Of a DNA stretch of 64,000 nt, positions 32,702 through 42,035 are shown piece by piece. The first letter of the stretch is position 1, and the number at the start of each line of letters is the position of its first letter. The translations under genes and the position numbers were made by a program. The DNA comes from Bacillota bacterium (lineage in GTDB: Bacteria; Bacillota; Clostridia; Christensenellales; Aristaeellaceae): contig JAEYOW010000044.1 in NCBI GenBank assembly GCA_023411375.1, positions 1 to 64,000 of the forward strand. Reading direction: 5' to 3'. Under the pieces are notes generated by a model that made no database searches, was not told the origin of the DNA, and was given only the letters and a program-made list of their open reading frames with translations.

Positions 32702-35023
32702 GTGTTTGACGATCAATGGGATCATGGCGTTGAACGCGCACCTTTTGACGAGCCCGACGCCCGCCGGGACGGCGGCGTCCCAAACCCGTTCAGGCCCATC
32801 TCCTTTGCCGACCGTCTGAAGGAGCCGCCCCGGCGCGCGGAGCATCCCCATATATCCCCTCAAGCGCTCAGGCCTGGTCAAATGTACGGCTACCTTCCCT
32901 ATGATACTGATAGCGCCATGAATTCAACCTCCGCTTATTCGCCAATTCCCGACGCCGCATCGCCCTTGTGCGGGCCGGAATGGACCTCCTCCTTTGCTCC
33001 GCTCTCGCCGCCCGCGCCCTTTTCACCCGGCGTACCGCTTTCCAACCTTTCCGCCCCAGCTCAGCCTGCCTCCCAGACGGCGCCTGCCCCCGATTCCGGA
33101 TTACCGCCCTATCTAAGGCGGCGGCCGTTAAGCACCGCGCACTCCCCGGGACCTCCATCCGTGCAAACAGATGAAGCCCCGGCCGGCATGGATGTGCCGG
33201 GAGCTGTCTTTTGTTCTCTCGACGACTATCTATCCTCCCCTTCGCCTGAAGGACAGGCTAAAGCTTCTCGCCTGCGCGGCGATCCCAGGATGCTTAAAGC
33301 AGACACGTCGGAGGATGAGCGGTCCGGCGGCGTTCCGGCAAAGGCGCGGAGCACGCCTTCTGCGTCCGTGCAAACTGCTTCGGACGCGCCGGGCGATGAT
33401 TTGGCCGCTGCTACGTCCCCGGCCCGGCCGCGCAGGCGGAGAGCAGACCGAAACCTCCCTTCACCGGCTGACGAGGCTCCTCAGCGCCGCGAGGAACCTG
33501 ACCCGCAGCCGAATTCTTCCGAGCGACCCCAGCCCGACGGCCGTCCGGCAGTCGAAGGTACGGCCCCCCTGCCCAAGCCCGCCGCCCCTGCCGCGGAGGC
33601 GCTTCCGCCCATGCCTGCCTTTATCCCCCATCCGTTTGAGGACATCCAGCCGTTCGATACGCCCAACGGCGTACCGTTCTTTTCAGAACCGGACGCGCCT
33701 GATAATCCGGCCTTTTTCACTTGGCCGGACACGGCGGCGTATCAGCAACTTCCTTCCCACTTGCAAGACTATGCGGAGCCTATTGAGGACGAAGCCGCCG
33801 CGCAGCCCGCGGATTATTCCGGCGAGCCCTATCTCACGGATGAAATCGCCGCTTTTTTCAGCGACGCTTCCGATGGACAGGCGAACGGCGCGCCATTTGC
33901 GCGCGTTAAACAGGATTCCGGCGCCCTGTACTGGAACGAGCCGGCCGCAACCTCCGCGCAGCATTATCCCCAGTCCGTCCCACCCCACCCGTCAACGTCG
34001 GCCGGGCTGGATACGGTTCCGTGCCCGCCTCCCTCCCGCCCCGCGAAGCCGCCGGTACGGCCCTGGCGGCTCGCCGCACTGGTCGCGGCGGTGGGTATGC
34101 TGCTGTTTTGCGGCATCGTCGGCGGCAAGATCATCATAAGCCTTGCCCGCAACGAGCGCGAGATGAAAGAGGTGCGGGAGGAATACCGTCAACGCGCGGG
34201 AACCGATTTGGAAAACAACGCCGCGCGCGTAGAGCTGCTGCCGCCCGGGCAGACCTATCAGCCGACCTCCACGCCCGTCGTTATCCAGACGCCTACCCCC
34301 TCGCCTATCATCCAGCTCAATAGAAACGCGGGCCAGCAGGCCTCCGGCGCGCAGGAGACCGCTTCGGCCACACCCACGTTAAGCCCGCGCACCAAGGCCT
34401 CCGATTATCCGGATAACCGCCTGCGCAACATTATGGACAGCATGCGCGAGCTGCATGCAGAATATCCAGAGGTAATCGGCCGCCTTACCATCAGCAACGT
34501 GCTGGACGAGGTGGTTGTGAAGCGCAACAACACCTATTATCTGACGCACAATTACCGTGGATCGACAGCCGACGCGGGCGCGGTTTTCGTGGATGAGAGC
34601 TGTTCCATTAACAATCCGCCCGAAAACCTGCTGCTGCGCGGCCAAAGCGCCATTGAGGGCAAGGTATTCGCGCCGCTCTGGCAATACGAGACGGGCGGGC
34701 ACGGTTTTGTTTCCTCCGCGATGACCGCCACGTTAACCACGCTTTACGAGGAAGCGCGCTACGTGCTTTTCGCTGTAATTGTGGCGGACAGCGACCCCAG
34801 AAGCGAGGGATATTTCAACTACGCCAGCCACCCCACCTTCGTCACGGACGAGGCCATGCTGAACTATGTTGAAAGCGCCCGCAAGCACAGTCTGTATAAC
34901 TTTAACGTGGATGTCGCGGCCTCCGACCGGCTGCTGACGCTGGCCACCTTGGGCAACGGCACGGACAGCCGGTGCCTGGTGCTGATTTACCGCATGCTGC
35001 GCCCGGGCGAGAGCCTGCGGTAA
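32702..35023 (+). CDS. Membrane protein with a catalytically dead sortase-like ectodomain
   Basis: This protein of about 773 residues has a long cytoplasmic part rich in Pro, Ala and Asp (1-455) that looks disordered. One transmembrane helix (about 458-478) and a coiled stretch follow, then a Thr/Pro linker and a C-terminal domain (about 570-773) that follows the class B sortase pattern. Compared with the ICE sortase, the catalytic His (in YGHQ) is Gln in LRGQS, and the Cys (TLITC) is Leu in TLATL; only the Arg (SRCLV) is kept. It should therefore not transpeptidate and may bind or sense a ligand. I chose the GTG at 32702 (6 nt after AGGAGGG) over the ATG at 32696, which directly abuts the site. 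A DUF1015 gene follows. Confidence 0.7.
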   Translation: MFDDQWDHGVERAPFDEPDARRDGGVPNPFRPISFADRLKEPPRRAEHPHISPQALRPGQMYGYLPYDTDSAMNSTSAYSPIPDAASPLCGPEWTSSFAPLSPPAPFSPGVPLSNLSAPAQPASQTAPAPDSGLPPYLRRRPLSTAHSPGPPSVQTDEAPAGMDVPGAVFCSLDDYLSSPSPEGQAKASRLRGDPRMLKADTSEDERSGGVPAKARSTPSASVQTASDAPGDDLAAATSPARPRRRRADRNLPSPADEAPQRREEPDPQPNSSERPQPDGRPAVEGTAPLPKPAAPAAEALPPMPAFIPHPFEDIQPFDTPNGVPFFSEPDAPDNPAFFTWPDTAAYQQLPSHLQDYAEPIEDEAAAQPADYSGEPYLTDEIAAFFSDASDGQANGAPFARVKQDSGALYWNEPAATSAQHYPQSVPPHPSTSAGLDTVPCPPPSRPAKPPVRPWRLAALVAAVGMLLFCGIVGGKIIISLARNEREMKEVREEYRQRAGTDLENNAARVELLPPGQTYQPTSTPVVIQTPTPSPIIQLNRNAGQQASGAQETASATPTLSPRTKASDYPDNRLRNIMDSMRELHAEYPEVIGRLTISNVLDEVVVKRNNTYYLTHNYRGSTADAGAVFVDESCSINNPPENLLLRGQSAIEGKVFAPLWQYETGGHGFVSSAMTATLTTLYEEARYVLFAVIVADSDPRSEGYFNYASHPTFVTDEAMLNYVESARKHSLYNFNVDVAASDRLLTLATLGNGTDSRCLVLIYRMLRPGESLR

Positions 35024-35116
35024 GCGCGCGGACGCCGCCGGTCTGGAAAGGGTTTTTATACCTATGTGGCGAACACGATACAGATGCCTTTGGACATAAG
35101 TGAGGAGGACTTCATT

Positions 35117-36376
35117 ATGCAAAACAAAAACCTCTGCGTTTATCCGGGCGAGCTGCTGCTGCCCGCGCCGCCCGCCGACCTGACGGCCTGGGCGTGCGTG
35201 GCGTGCGACCAGCACACCTCGCAGCCGCAATACTGGGAAGAAGCGGGGCTGCTTGTCGGGGATAAGCCCTCTACGCTTCACCTTATCCTCCCGGAATGCT
35301 ACCTTGACGAAGCGGACACACGCATCCCGCGCATCCATGAGACCATGCGCGGCTATCTGCAAAAGGGCGTGCTCGCGCCCGCCGTTCAAAACGGCTTTGT
35401 GCTTACCGAGCGCAGCACGGGCAGCGGCGCGCGCGTTGGATTGGTCGCGCTTTTGGACCTTGAGTGCTACGATTACCACAAGGGTAGCCAGAGCCTCGTG
35501 CGCGCGACAGAGGAAACCATCGAGACGCGCATTCCTCCGCGGCTTACGCTCCGGCGCGGCGCGGCGCTGGAAACAAGCCATGTGCTGATGCTTATGGATG
35601 ATCCCATGCAAAGCGTGGTAGAGCCTTTGTTCGAAAAGCGCGGCGAGCTTACGCGGCTGTATGATTTTCCGCTGATGCTGGGCGGCGGACACCTGACGGG
35701 CTATGCCGTGACCGACCCCGCCGATATCCAGGCCGTATATGGCGCGCTGGACAATCTGCGCGCCCGCCTGTCCGGCGAGCATCCCCTGCTTTTCGCCGTG
35801 GGCGACGGCAATCACAGCCTCGCCACCGCCAAGGCTTATTGGGATGAGGTCAAAAAGACGCTTACGCCCGAGCAGACGACCACCCACCCCACGCGCTTCG
35901 CGATGGTTGAGATCGAGAACATCCACGACGACGCGCTCCAGTTTGAACCCATTCACCGCGTGCTTTTCGGCTACGACGGCGACGACCTGCTGGACGAGCT
36001 CGCCGCGTTCGCCTCCGCCAGGGGCGCAACGCTTGCAGCCGGGGAGGACGCGCAGGAGATCACCATTGTATACGAGGGCAAGCAGGTTGCGGTGAGCCTG
36101 TCCAGCTCGCCCTATCCGCTGGCCGTCGGTACGTTGCAGGCGTTCCTGGACGAATGGCTGAGCGCGCATCCGGCCTGCCGCCTGGATTATATCCATGGCG
36201 AGGACGTGGTTCGCGGCCTGGTTGCCGGCGAAGGGGCGATCGGCTTCCTTTTGCCCAGGCCGGATAAGAACGCGCTTTTCCCCACAGTTGTGCGTGAGGG
36301 AGCGCTGCCCAGAAAGACCTTCTCCATGGGCGAGGCCAATGAGAAACGGTACTATATGGAGTGCCGGCGGCTGTAA
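35117..36376 (+). CDS. DUF1015 family protein (ParB/Srx-fold, SerK-like)
   Basis: This 419-residue cytoplasmic protein is of the DUF1015 family. The conserved block AVGDGNHSLATAKAYWD (about residues 232-248) is clear, as are the N-terminal WACVACDQHTSQPQYW segment and RLDYIHGEDVV near the C-terminus. The family has a ParB/sulfiredoxin-like fold related to SerK, an ADP-dependent serine kinase of archaea (family knowledge). Whether this protein phosphorylates free serine is not shown. In Firmicutes it is often near serine or one-carbon genes, but no such neighbour is present here. The ATG at 35117 has GAGGAGG 8 nt upstream. It follows the sortase-like gene by 93 bp and ends at a bidirectional terminator. 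Confidence 0.85.
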   Translation: MQNKNLCVYPGELLLPAPPADLTAWACVACDQHTSQPQYWEEAGLLVGDKPSTLHLILPECYLDEADTRIPRIHETMRGYLQKGVLAPAVQNGFVLTERSTGSGARVGLVALLDLECYDYHKGSQSLVRATEETIETRIPPRLTLRRGAALETSHVLMLMDDPMQSVVEPLFEKRGELTRLYDFPLMLGGGHLTGYAVTDPADIQAVYGALDNLRARLSGEHPLLFAVGDGNHSLATAKAYWDEVKKTLTPEQTTTHPTRFAMVEIENIHDDALQFEPIHRVLFGYDGDDLLDELAAFASARGATLAAGEDAQEITIVYEGKQVAVSLSSSPYPLAVGTLQAFLDEWLSAHPACRLDYIHGEDVVRGLVAGEGAIGFLLPRPDKNALFPTVVREGALPRKTFSMGEANEKRYYMECRRL

Positions 36377-36395
36377 GTTGCCGGCGAAAGCTAAA

Positions 36396-36423
36396 AAGCG
36401 CCACCGGCTCGCCGGTGGCGCTT
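36396..36423. terminator. Bidirectional terminator between DUF1015 and ABC ATPase genes
   Basis: AAGCGCCACCGG (36396-36407) pairs with CCGGTGGCGCTT (36412-36423) around a 4-nt loop, with A and T flanks on both sides of the convergent genes. Confidence 0.88.
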
Positions 36424-36445
36424 CCTGTTTATCACATTCCGGCCG

Positions 36446-37120
36446 CTAATTATCCTCCCGCACCACGCCGTCCTCCACGCGGTAACGCCGCATCGCTCGG
36501 GCCGCCACGCACGGATCGTGCGTGATCACCACCACGGTGTGGCCGCTTGCGTTCAGCGCATCGAACATCGTCAAAATTTCATTCCGGCTGCGCTCGTCCA
36601 GCGCTCCGGTCGGCTCGTCGCACAGAAGCAGCTTTGGAGAGTAGCACAGCGCGCGCGCCATGGCCACGCGCTGCTGCTGGCCTCCGCTCAGCTCGCCGGG
36701 CCGGTGGTCCGCGCGGTCGGCAAGCCCAACGCGCCTGAGCGCCTCCATGGCCCGCGCGCCGCGCTCGCTTTCCGATATGCCGCGCAGCATTAGCGGAAAG
36801 GCTACGTTTTCCAGCGCCGTCAGCTTGCCCAGCAGCTGAAAGCCCTGAAACACAAAGCCGATCTTCTCCCGGCGCACCATGCACAGCTTATGGGGATCCA
36901 GATGGGATACGTCCTCGCCATCCAGCAGATAGGTCCCGCCGGTAGGTGTGTCCAGGCAGCCCAGAATGTGCATCAGCGTGCTTTTGCCCGAGCCGCTGGG
37001 GCCGACGAACGCCACATATTCCCCTGGCCTTACGCGCAGGTTCACTTCCCTGAGCACGGGCAGCGCCGCCTGCTCCCGCTTGGACGGATATGATTTTGAG
37101 ATGCCCTGCATGCGGATCAT
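36446..37120 (-). CDS. Orphan ABC ATPase, LolD/MacB-type
   Basis: This 224-residue ABC ATPase has the LolD/MacB/FtsE-like motifs: Walker A GPSGSGKST, Q-loop FQGFQLLG, signature LSGGQQQR, Walker B LLLCDEPTGALD, and the H-loop VITHD. ATPases of this branch drive mechanotransmission exporters with FtsX-like permeases, but no permease gene is adjacent here. The ATG at 37120 has GGAGG 8 nt upstream. It is transcribed alone, convergent to DUF1015 and divergent from the GPH symporter gene. It may work with a permease encoded elsewhere or be a remnant of a larger transporter operon. Confidence 0.9.
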   Translation of the reverse strand: MIRMQGISKSYPSKREQAALPVLREVNLRVRPGEYVAFVGPSGSGKSTLMHILGCLDTPTGGTYLLDGEDVSHLDPHKLCMVRREKIGFVFQGFQLLGKLTALENVAFPLMLRGISESERGARAMEALRRVGLADRADHRPGELSGGQQQRVAMARALCYSPKLLLCDEPTGALDERSRNEILTMFDALNASGHTVVVITHDPCVAARAMRRYRVEDGVVREDN

Positions 37121-37239
37121 GCGCGCCGCCTCCTTTTTATCTATGCGGTCTAGTATGCCGCGCGCGCCTCTCGACAATCCGCGCAAAGCATGCTATGATG
37201 AGGGTAAATCATCCACGCAAAAAGAAAAGGAGAATCATC

Positions 37240-38673
37240 ATGCAAGCGAAACGCCTGCCCTTCTCCCGCAAGCTCGCATTTGCCGTGTGCGATATCTTCG
37301 GCGGCGGCTCCTTCAACATCATCAATTTCCTCTACCCCGGCTTTCTGGCGGTGACGGTCGGCCTGTCCGCCTACCACATCGGCCTCGTCATGCTGATTGC
37401 CCGCGTATGGGACGCGGTGAGCGACCCTCTGATGGGTTATTTAAGCGACGCAACCAACAACCGCCGCTTTGGCAAGCGGCGCGTGTACTTGATCGCCGCC
37501 GCGCCGCTTGTATTGCTTTCCCTCTTTCTGATGTTCTATCCCTGGCACAGCCCAAGCGTCGGCATTCGTTTCACGGCGGTGCTTTTGAGCTATGTCTTCT
37601 TCTGCACGGTGCAGACCATGGTGATGATCCCGTACTATTCGCTGTCCTCCGAAATATCAACCGATTACCGCGAGCGCGCGGGCGCGAACAGCCTTAGGCT
37701 TGGATTCAGCATCTTTTCCTCCATCCTGTGCGTCGCCGTGCCGGGGATGATCGTCGGCGCTTTTGAAGGCGACAGGGGCTATATCGTCATGAGCCTGATC
37801 TTCGGCGCGCTTTTTGGGCTTAGCGTTCTGCTGACCGGCCTGTTTACGCGCGAGGAGATCGTCACCCCGCCCATTCGTGAAAAGCCCGATCTCAAAAGCT
37901 GGGTACGCTATCTGAAAATCGGTCCCTTTCGCCAGTACCTGGGTATGATGCTGTGCCTTCAGCTTACCATGGCCATTATGAGCGCGCTGTTCTTTTTCTA
38001 TGTGGATTATTACCTGCGCGCGGACCTGACCGCCGCGGGGGGCGGCACGATGCTTGGCACGCTTGCCGCCGCGCTGATGTTTGGCATGCAGATTGTCGCG
38101 CTGCCCATTTATCTGAAGATGATCGAGCGCAGGGGCAAGGCCTTTACCTACCGCTTTGGCGCGGTGCTGTGGATTGCGAGTGCGCTTTTCGTACTGCTGA
38201 CTAACTCCGCCACGCCCGATTGGGCCGTGTACATATTGGCCGCCGTGATGGGCTTTGCCATCAGCGCGCCCGGCCTGGTACCGCACACCATGTTTGGGGA
38301 TGTGGCGGACGTGGTGGAGCTTCGCACGGGCCGGCGCGCCGAGGGCGCGCTGAGCGGCCTGGTGAATTTGCTGAACAAGACGGTGCAAGGCTTCGGCCTC
38401 GCGGGCGTGATGGCAATCCTGGGCGCGTTCGGCTTCCGGGAAAGTCAGTACGTGGACGGGACGCTGGTGCGCGAGCTAACCCAGACCCCGGCCGCGCAGC
38501 ACGCCATCCAGTTTTGCATCGCCCTTTCCCCCGCCCTGCTGATGACCGTGGGTATTTTCATCTCGCGGCACTACAGGGTAACGCGTGAAAAGCAAAACGA
38601 ATGCGCCGCGCTGCTTAAGCGGCAGGCGGATGAAAGCGAGCGCGCCGCGTTGCTTGAGGAACTTGGCGCGTAA
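37240..38673 (+). CDS. GPH-family sugar:cation symporter
   Basis: This 477-residue, 12-transmembrane major-facilitator protein is of the glycoside-pentoside-hexuronide (MelB-like) family. The diagnostic loop DAVSDPLMGYLSDATNNR, followed by FGKRR (residues about 58-85), is clear, with the Asp and Arg residues for cation and substrate coupling. Family members import disaccharides or glucuronides with Na+ or H+. The substrate cannot be told from sequence alone. The ATG at 37240 is preceded by AAAAGGAG. It lies just upstream of the phosphohexomutase gene but has a separate promoter between, so they may be independently expressed. Confidence 0.9.
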   Translation: MQAKRLPFSRKLAFAVCDIFGGGSFNIINFLYPGFLAVTVGLSAYHIGLVMLIARVWDAVSDPLMGYLSDATNNRRFGKRRVYLIAAAPLVLLSLFLMFYPWHSPSVGIRFTAVLLSYVFFCTVQTMVMIPYYSLSSEISTDYRERAGANSLRLGFSIFSSILCVAVPGMIVGAFEGDRGYIVMSLIFGALFGLSVLLTGLFTREEIVTPPIREKPDLKSWVRYLKIGPFRQYLGMMLCLQLTMAIMSALFFFYVDYYLRADLTAAGGGTMLGTLAAALMFGMQIVALPIYLKMIERRGKAFTYRFGAVLWIASALFVLLTNSATPDWAVYILAAVMGFAISAPGLVPHTMFGDVADVVELRTGRRAEGALSGLVNLLNKTVQGFGLAGVMAILGAFGFRESQYVDGTLVRELTQTPAAQHAIQFCIALSPALLMTVGIFISRHYRVTREKQNECAALLKRQADESERAALLEELGA

Positions 38674-38689
38674 AGCAAGGGTAAAACAT

Positions 38690-38718
38690 TTGCAAACAAT
38701 TTAGAAATCCATTATAAT
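38690..38718 (+). promoter_or_regulatory. Promoter of the phosphohexomutase gene
   Basis: TTGCAA (38690-38695), a 17-nt spacer and TATAAT (38713-38718) lie 60 nt upstream of the start codon. Confidence 0.75.
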
Positions 38719-38778
38719 AATCTGGCAGATATCGAACGCCTCCGGCATGGAGAATATCATAGCGAGAGGAGCTTTTCT

Positions 38779-40506
38779 ATGAGCTATCGGCAAAACTATG
38801 AGGCATGGCTTCAGGATTTTGCGAATGACGGGGCGACGGTCGCCGACCTCAAAGCCATCGCGAATGATGAAAAGGAAATGGAAGACCGCTTTTATAAGGA
38901 TTTGAGCTTTGGCACCGCCGGCATGCGCGGCGTGCTGGGCGCGGGTATGAACCGCATGAATGTGTACACCGTGCGCCGGGCCACGCAGGGGCTGGCGGAT
39001 TACCTGGCCGCCGAGGCGGGCGCGAAGGAGCGCGGCGTGGTGATCGCCTATGACAGCCGCCGCATGAGCCCTGAGTTTGCCATGGAAACGGCGCTGGTGC
39101 TGTGCGCAAACGGCGTGAAAACCTATCTTTTTGACGCGCTCAGGCCCGTGGCCCTGCTCTCCTTTGGCGTAAGGCACCTGGGCGCCGCGGCGGGCGTGGT
39201 AATCACCGCCAGCCATAACCCGCCCCAGTACAACGGCTACAAGGTATACGGCGAGGACGGCGCGCAGCTTGGCCCGGAAGCTGCGGCGGCCGTAACCGAA
39301 AAAATCAACTCCCTGAGCTTTACCGCCGCCAGGCATATGGGCGAGGACGAGGCAAAGGCTTCCGGGCTGCTTTCCATCATTGGCGATAAAGAGGTGGATG
39401 ACGAATACATCCGCCGGGTCAAAACCCTCTCCATCCATCCAGAGGTGGTGGCGGGTGCGGGCGGCAGCCTCAAGATTGTCTACACTCCCTTGCATGGCAG
39501 CGGCAATGTGCCCGTCCGCCGCATTTTAAGGGAAATTGGCATCACGAACGTGAGCGTTGTAAAGGAACAGGAAGCGCCGGACCCGAATTTTTCCACCATC
39601 AAAGTGCCAAACCCTGAGGACCCGGCCGCCTTTACCCTGGCCATTAAGCTGGCGGACGAGGTAGGCGCGGACGCGATTTTTGGCACCGATCCCGACTGCG
39701 ACCGCTTGGGCGTGGCCGTGCGCGAAAAGGATGGCGGCTTCCGGCTGCTGACGGGTAACCAGATCGGCTGCCTGATGCTTTATTATATTCTCAGCGGCAA
39801 AAAATCGCAGGGCACGCTGCCCGTGAGCGGCGCGGTGGTCAAGAGCATCGTATCCACCGAGCTTGCCCGCGCCGTCTGCGACGATTTCGGCGTCGCGCTG
39901 TTTGATACCCTTACCGGCTTTAAATTCATCGGCGAAAAAATTCAGCAGTTTGAAGATACGGGCGATTATACGTTCCTGTTCGGCTTTGAGGAAAGCTACG
40001 GCTACCTGTCCGGCTCGTTCGTGCGCGATAAAGACGGCGTGAACGCCTCGCTGCTGATTGCCGAGGCTGCCGCGTATTACCGCACGCAGGGCAAAACCCT
40101 GTGCGATGTGATGACTGAGATTTTCAAAAAATACGGCTACTATCTGGAGCATGTGGAATCCACCACGCTGCCGGGCATTGACGGCCTCAAGGTGATGGCG
40201 GACATCATGGCGCGCATCCGAAAGAATCCGCCTCGGGAAATCGGTGGCGTCCGGGTGGCGCGCGTGTTGGACTTTATCGCGGGTACGGACACGGCACTTG
40301 CTTCCGGCAAGGTGGAAAAGATGGACTATCCCGAAAGCGACGTGCTGTACTTTGCCATGGAAGGCGGCCATTTCGTGTGCGTGCGGCCCAGCGGCACCGA
40401 GCCCAAAATTAAGCTGTACGTGAACGTCAACGATAAGGACGAGGACAAGGCGAATGAACTCTTGAAGCGCCTGACCGGGGCCGCACAGGAATTGTTGAAG
40501 GACTGA
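38779..40506 (+). CDS. Phosphoglucomutase/phosphomannomutase (alpha-D-phosphohexomutase)
   Basis: This 575-residue enzyme interconverts hexose 1- and 6-phosphates, linking glycogen/maltodextrin breakdown or cell-wall sugar synthesis to glycolysis. The four-domain family motifs are all present: active-site serine TASHNPPQYNGYK (about residue 145), metal-binding loop GTDPDCDRLG (about 300), sugar-binding loop FGFEESYGY (about 405), and phosphate-binding loop VRPSGTEPK (about 537). The length fits PgcA-type enzymes of Firmicutes. The ATG at 38779 has AGAGGAG upstream. It is monocistronic, with a strong terminator after it. Confidence 0.95.
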   Translation: MSYRQNYEAWLQDFANDGATVADLKAIANDEKEMEDRFYKDLSFGTAGMRGVLGAGMNRMNVYTVRRATQGLADYLAAEAGAKERGVVIAYDSRRMSPEFAMETALVLCANGVKTYLFDALRPVALLSFGVRHLGAAAGVVITASHNPPQYNGYKVYGEDGAQLGPEAAAAVTEKINSLSFTAARHMGEDEAKASGLLSIIGDKEVDDEYIRRVKTLSIHPEVVAGAGGSLKIVYTPLHGSGNVPVRRILREIGITNVSVVKEQEAPDPNFSTIKVPNPEDPAAFTLAIKLADEVGADAIFGTDPDCDRLGVAVREKDGGFRLLTGNQIGCLMLYYILSGKKSQGTLPVSGAVVKSIVSTELARAVCDDFGVALFDTLTGFKFIGEKIQQFEDTGDYTFLFGFEESYGYLSGSFVRDKDGVNASLLIAEAAAYYRTQGKTLCDVMTEIFKKYGYYLEHVESTTLPGIDGLKVMADIMARIRKNPPREIGGVRVARVLDFIAGTDTALASGKVEKMDYPESDVLYFAMEGGHFVCVRPSGTEPKIKLYVNVNDKDEDKANELLKRLTGAAQELLKD

Positions 40507-40659
40507 CGCGATAGCTGCCCGATTCCCACCGTCTCCTTATCAGGGGATTGAAATAGCGTCCCGAAGCCTAACGCCGCGCCGTTTTCATGCCAGCGCCGCG
40601 AGCGCTCAAGGGGTTCAAAAAACTCGGCTTATCCAATTTGCATGGGATTTTTCGACAAG

Positions 40660-40700
40660 CTTAAGGGGGACGCCGCGCTCAGCGCGGCGTCCCCCTTAAG
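40660..40700. terminator. Strong bidirectional terminator after the phosphohexomutase
   Basis: A perfect 19-bp stem (40660-40678 with 40682-40700) has a 3-nt loop. It serves both the phosphohexomutase and the convergent NUP-family gene. Confidence 0.85.
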
Positions 40701-40724
40701 TGAACCTCGTGTTATAAGCGGATC

Positions 40725-41744
40725 TTAAAGCGTTCCGTCAAGGATAGCTTGAATTACAACGCTGCCGACCTTGAAGTTGTTTTCCATCGCGGTAGCGAAG
40801 ATATCGGCGGATTCGACGCTCTCATCGGATGCGAGGGATTCGTCGGAACTCCAAAGGCTTTCGGCCGTGGTGCCGTTCATGAATACATCCATGTTTACCG
40901 AGTCGCGGATGATGATGTATCGATCCAGCATGCCCAGTCTGTCCAGCACGACAGCCATGGCCGCGTCCTCCATTTCCGTCAGCGCGTACGGATCGGGGCA
41001 GTTGTAAGTTTCCGTCATCAGAACAGCGTTGGCGTGGTCGTGGGCGCCTTTCCAATAGTTATCGCCAGACACGGTTGTGCCCCGCAAAACCTTGGGGTCG
41101 CGCGTCGCCCATTCCGCGTTATCGAAAGCGGCCGCCATATAGTTTCTGGTTCTTTCCGTCGTTACAACCTCCACATCCTTCACAAGGTCATAAACCCTAT
41201 CCATCAGCTCGGCGTTCAGGATTTTGGAGGAAGCGCTGTCATATCCTTCATCGTGGAACCAGGTGGTTTCCGCACCCTCTGAGAGATCGCGAATGTCCGC
41301 ATGGTGTCCAAGATCATAGTCGATCGCGGCCGTGATGACGAAAACATCACCCATGACGCCGTATTCATAAGCCGATCCGGCGCAGCCCGTGCTGAAAATA
41401 TAGGCATTGGAGAAATCGAATCTTTCGTCCAGGAGGATCGCGTTCAGACTCAGGGCCGAATTTACCTTGCCCATGCCGGTGACATAGAGCGCCACGCCGT
41501 CTTTGACATAAAGCTTGTTCTCTTCAAAGCCGCCCTTGATCAGGTATTCATCCGCGCCTACGCAATAGGCTTCATAGTAATACTGCGCCTCGCCGGGAAA
41601 ATCGCCGGCCATCTCGCCCGATTCGAACTTGGGCAAAATGAGAACCTTGATTTCAATGGGAGTTTCAGCTTCTGCAAAAACCTGGATGGACACAACAGAC
41701 GCCATCAGAATGACTGCCAGGAAAAATGAGACCAGTTTCTTCAT
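40725..41744 (-). CDS. Exported purine nucleoside permease (NUP)-family protein
   Basis: This 339-residue protein has a signal peptide (KKLVSFFLAVILMASVVSIQ, ending VFAEAE) and a NUP-family domain. That fold is related to nucleoside phosphorylases rather than to a membrane channel. Recognisable segments are IKVLILPKFESGEMAGDFPG, ALYVTGMGKVNSALSL, the STGCAGSA glycine loop, and DAAMAVVLDRLG. In fungi the family is named for nucleoside uptake; bacterial members are secreted or surface proteins of unclear activity (family knowledge). It may bind or phosphorolyse extracellular nucleosides, which would fit the nucleoside ABC transporter further along. The ATG at 41744 has GAGGAG upstream. Its leader is unusually AT-rich. 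Confidence 0.8.
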   Translation of the reverse strand: MKKLVSFFLAVILMASVVSIQVFAEAETPIEIKVLILPKFESGEMAGDFPGEAQYYYEAYCVGADEYLIKGGFEENKLYVKDGVALYVTGMGKVNSALSLNAILLDERFDFSNAYIFSTGCAGSAYEYGVMGDVFVITAAIDYDLGHHADIRDLSEGAETTWFHDEGYDSASSKILNAELMDRVYDLVKDVEVVTTERTRNYMAAAFDNAEWATRDPKVLRGTTVSGDNYWKGAHDHANAVLMTETYNCPDPYALTEMEDAAMAVVLDRLGMLDRYIIIRDSVNMDVFMNGTTAESLWSSDESLASDESVESADIFATAMENNFKVGSVVIQAILDGTL

Positions 41745-41857
41745 TTCATTTTCTCCTCTTGACATCGGCAAATGCGCGGCGTTTTGCCGTACGTAGAATT
41801 ATGCAAGCACCCGGCAGCACCTTTGCAACGGCGCATCAAGGCAATGCAACGTTCGTC

Positions 41858-41886
41858 ATTTTAGCATATACCACGATCGTTTGCAA
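41858..41886 (-). promoter_or_regulatory. Promoter of the NUP-family gene
   Basis: On the minus strand TTGCAA (41881-41886), a 17-nt spacer and TAAAAT (41858-41863) with a TGC extension form a plausible promoter, about 115 nt before the start. No purine-riboswitch core is seen in the leader. Confidence 0.6.
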
Positions 41887-41979
41887 GCTAATTACGGCTT
41901 TTTATTGGCATTTTTACGAACTATTATTAAAAAACATATGTTTTTATTCGTTGTTTAGAAGTGAACGCAACACGAAAAA

Positions 41980-42007
41980 CTGCCGCGCTTTGTTTCAAGC
42001 GCGGCAG
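41980..42007 (-). terminator. Terminator of the L,D-transpeptidase gene
   Basis: CTGCCGCGCTT (41980-41990) pairs with AAGCGCGGCAG (41997-42007) around a 6-nt loop, followed by TTTTTCG on the minus strand. Confidence 0.85.
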
Positions 42008-42035
42008 CCCACTATATGGCGCCATATACAGAAAC

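Noticed and set aside
34733..36196. Long open frame on the minus strand opposite the DUF1015 gene
   Set aside because: GC-rich codon bias on the sense strand keeps the antisense frame open. It has no ribosome binding site, no family similarity and Arg/His/Gln-rich composition.
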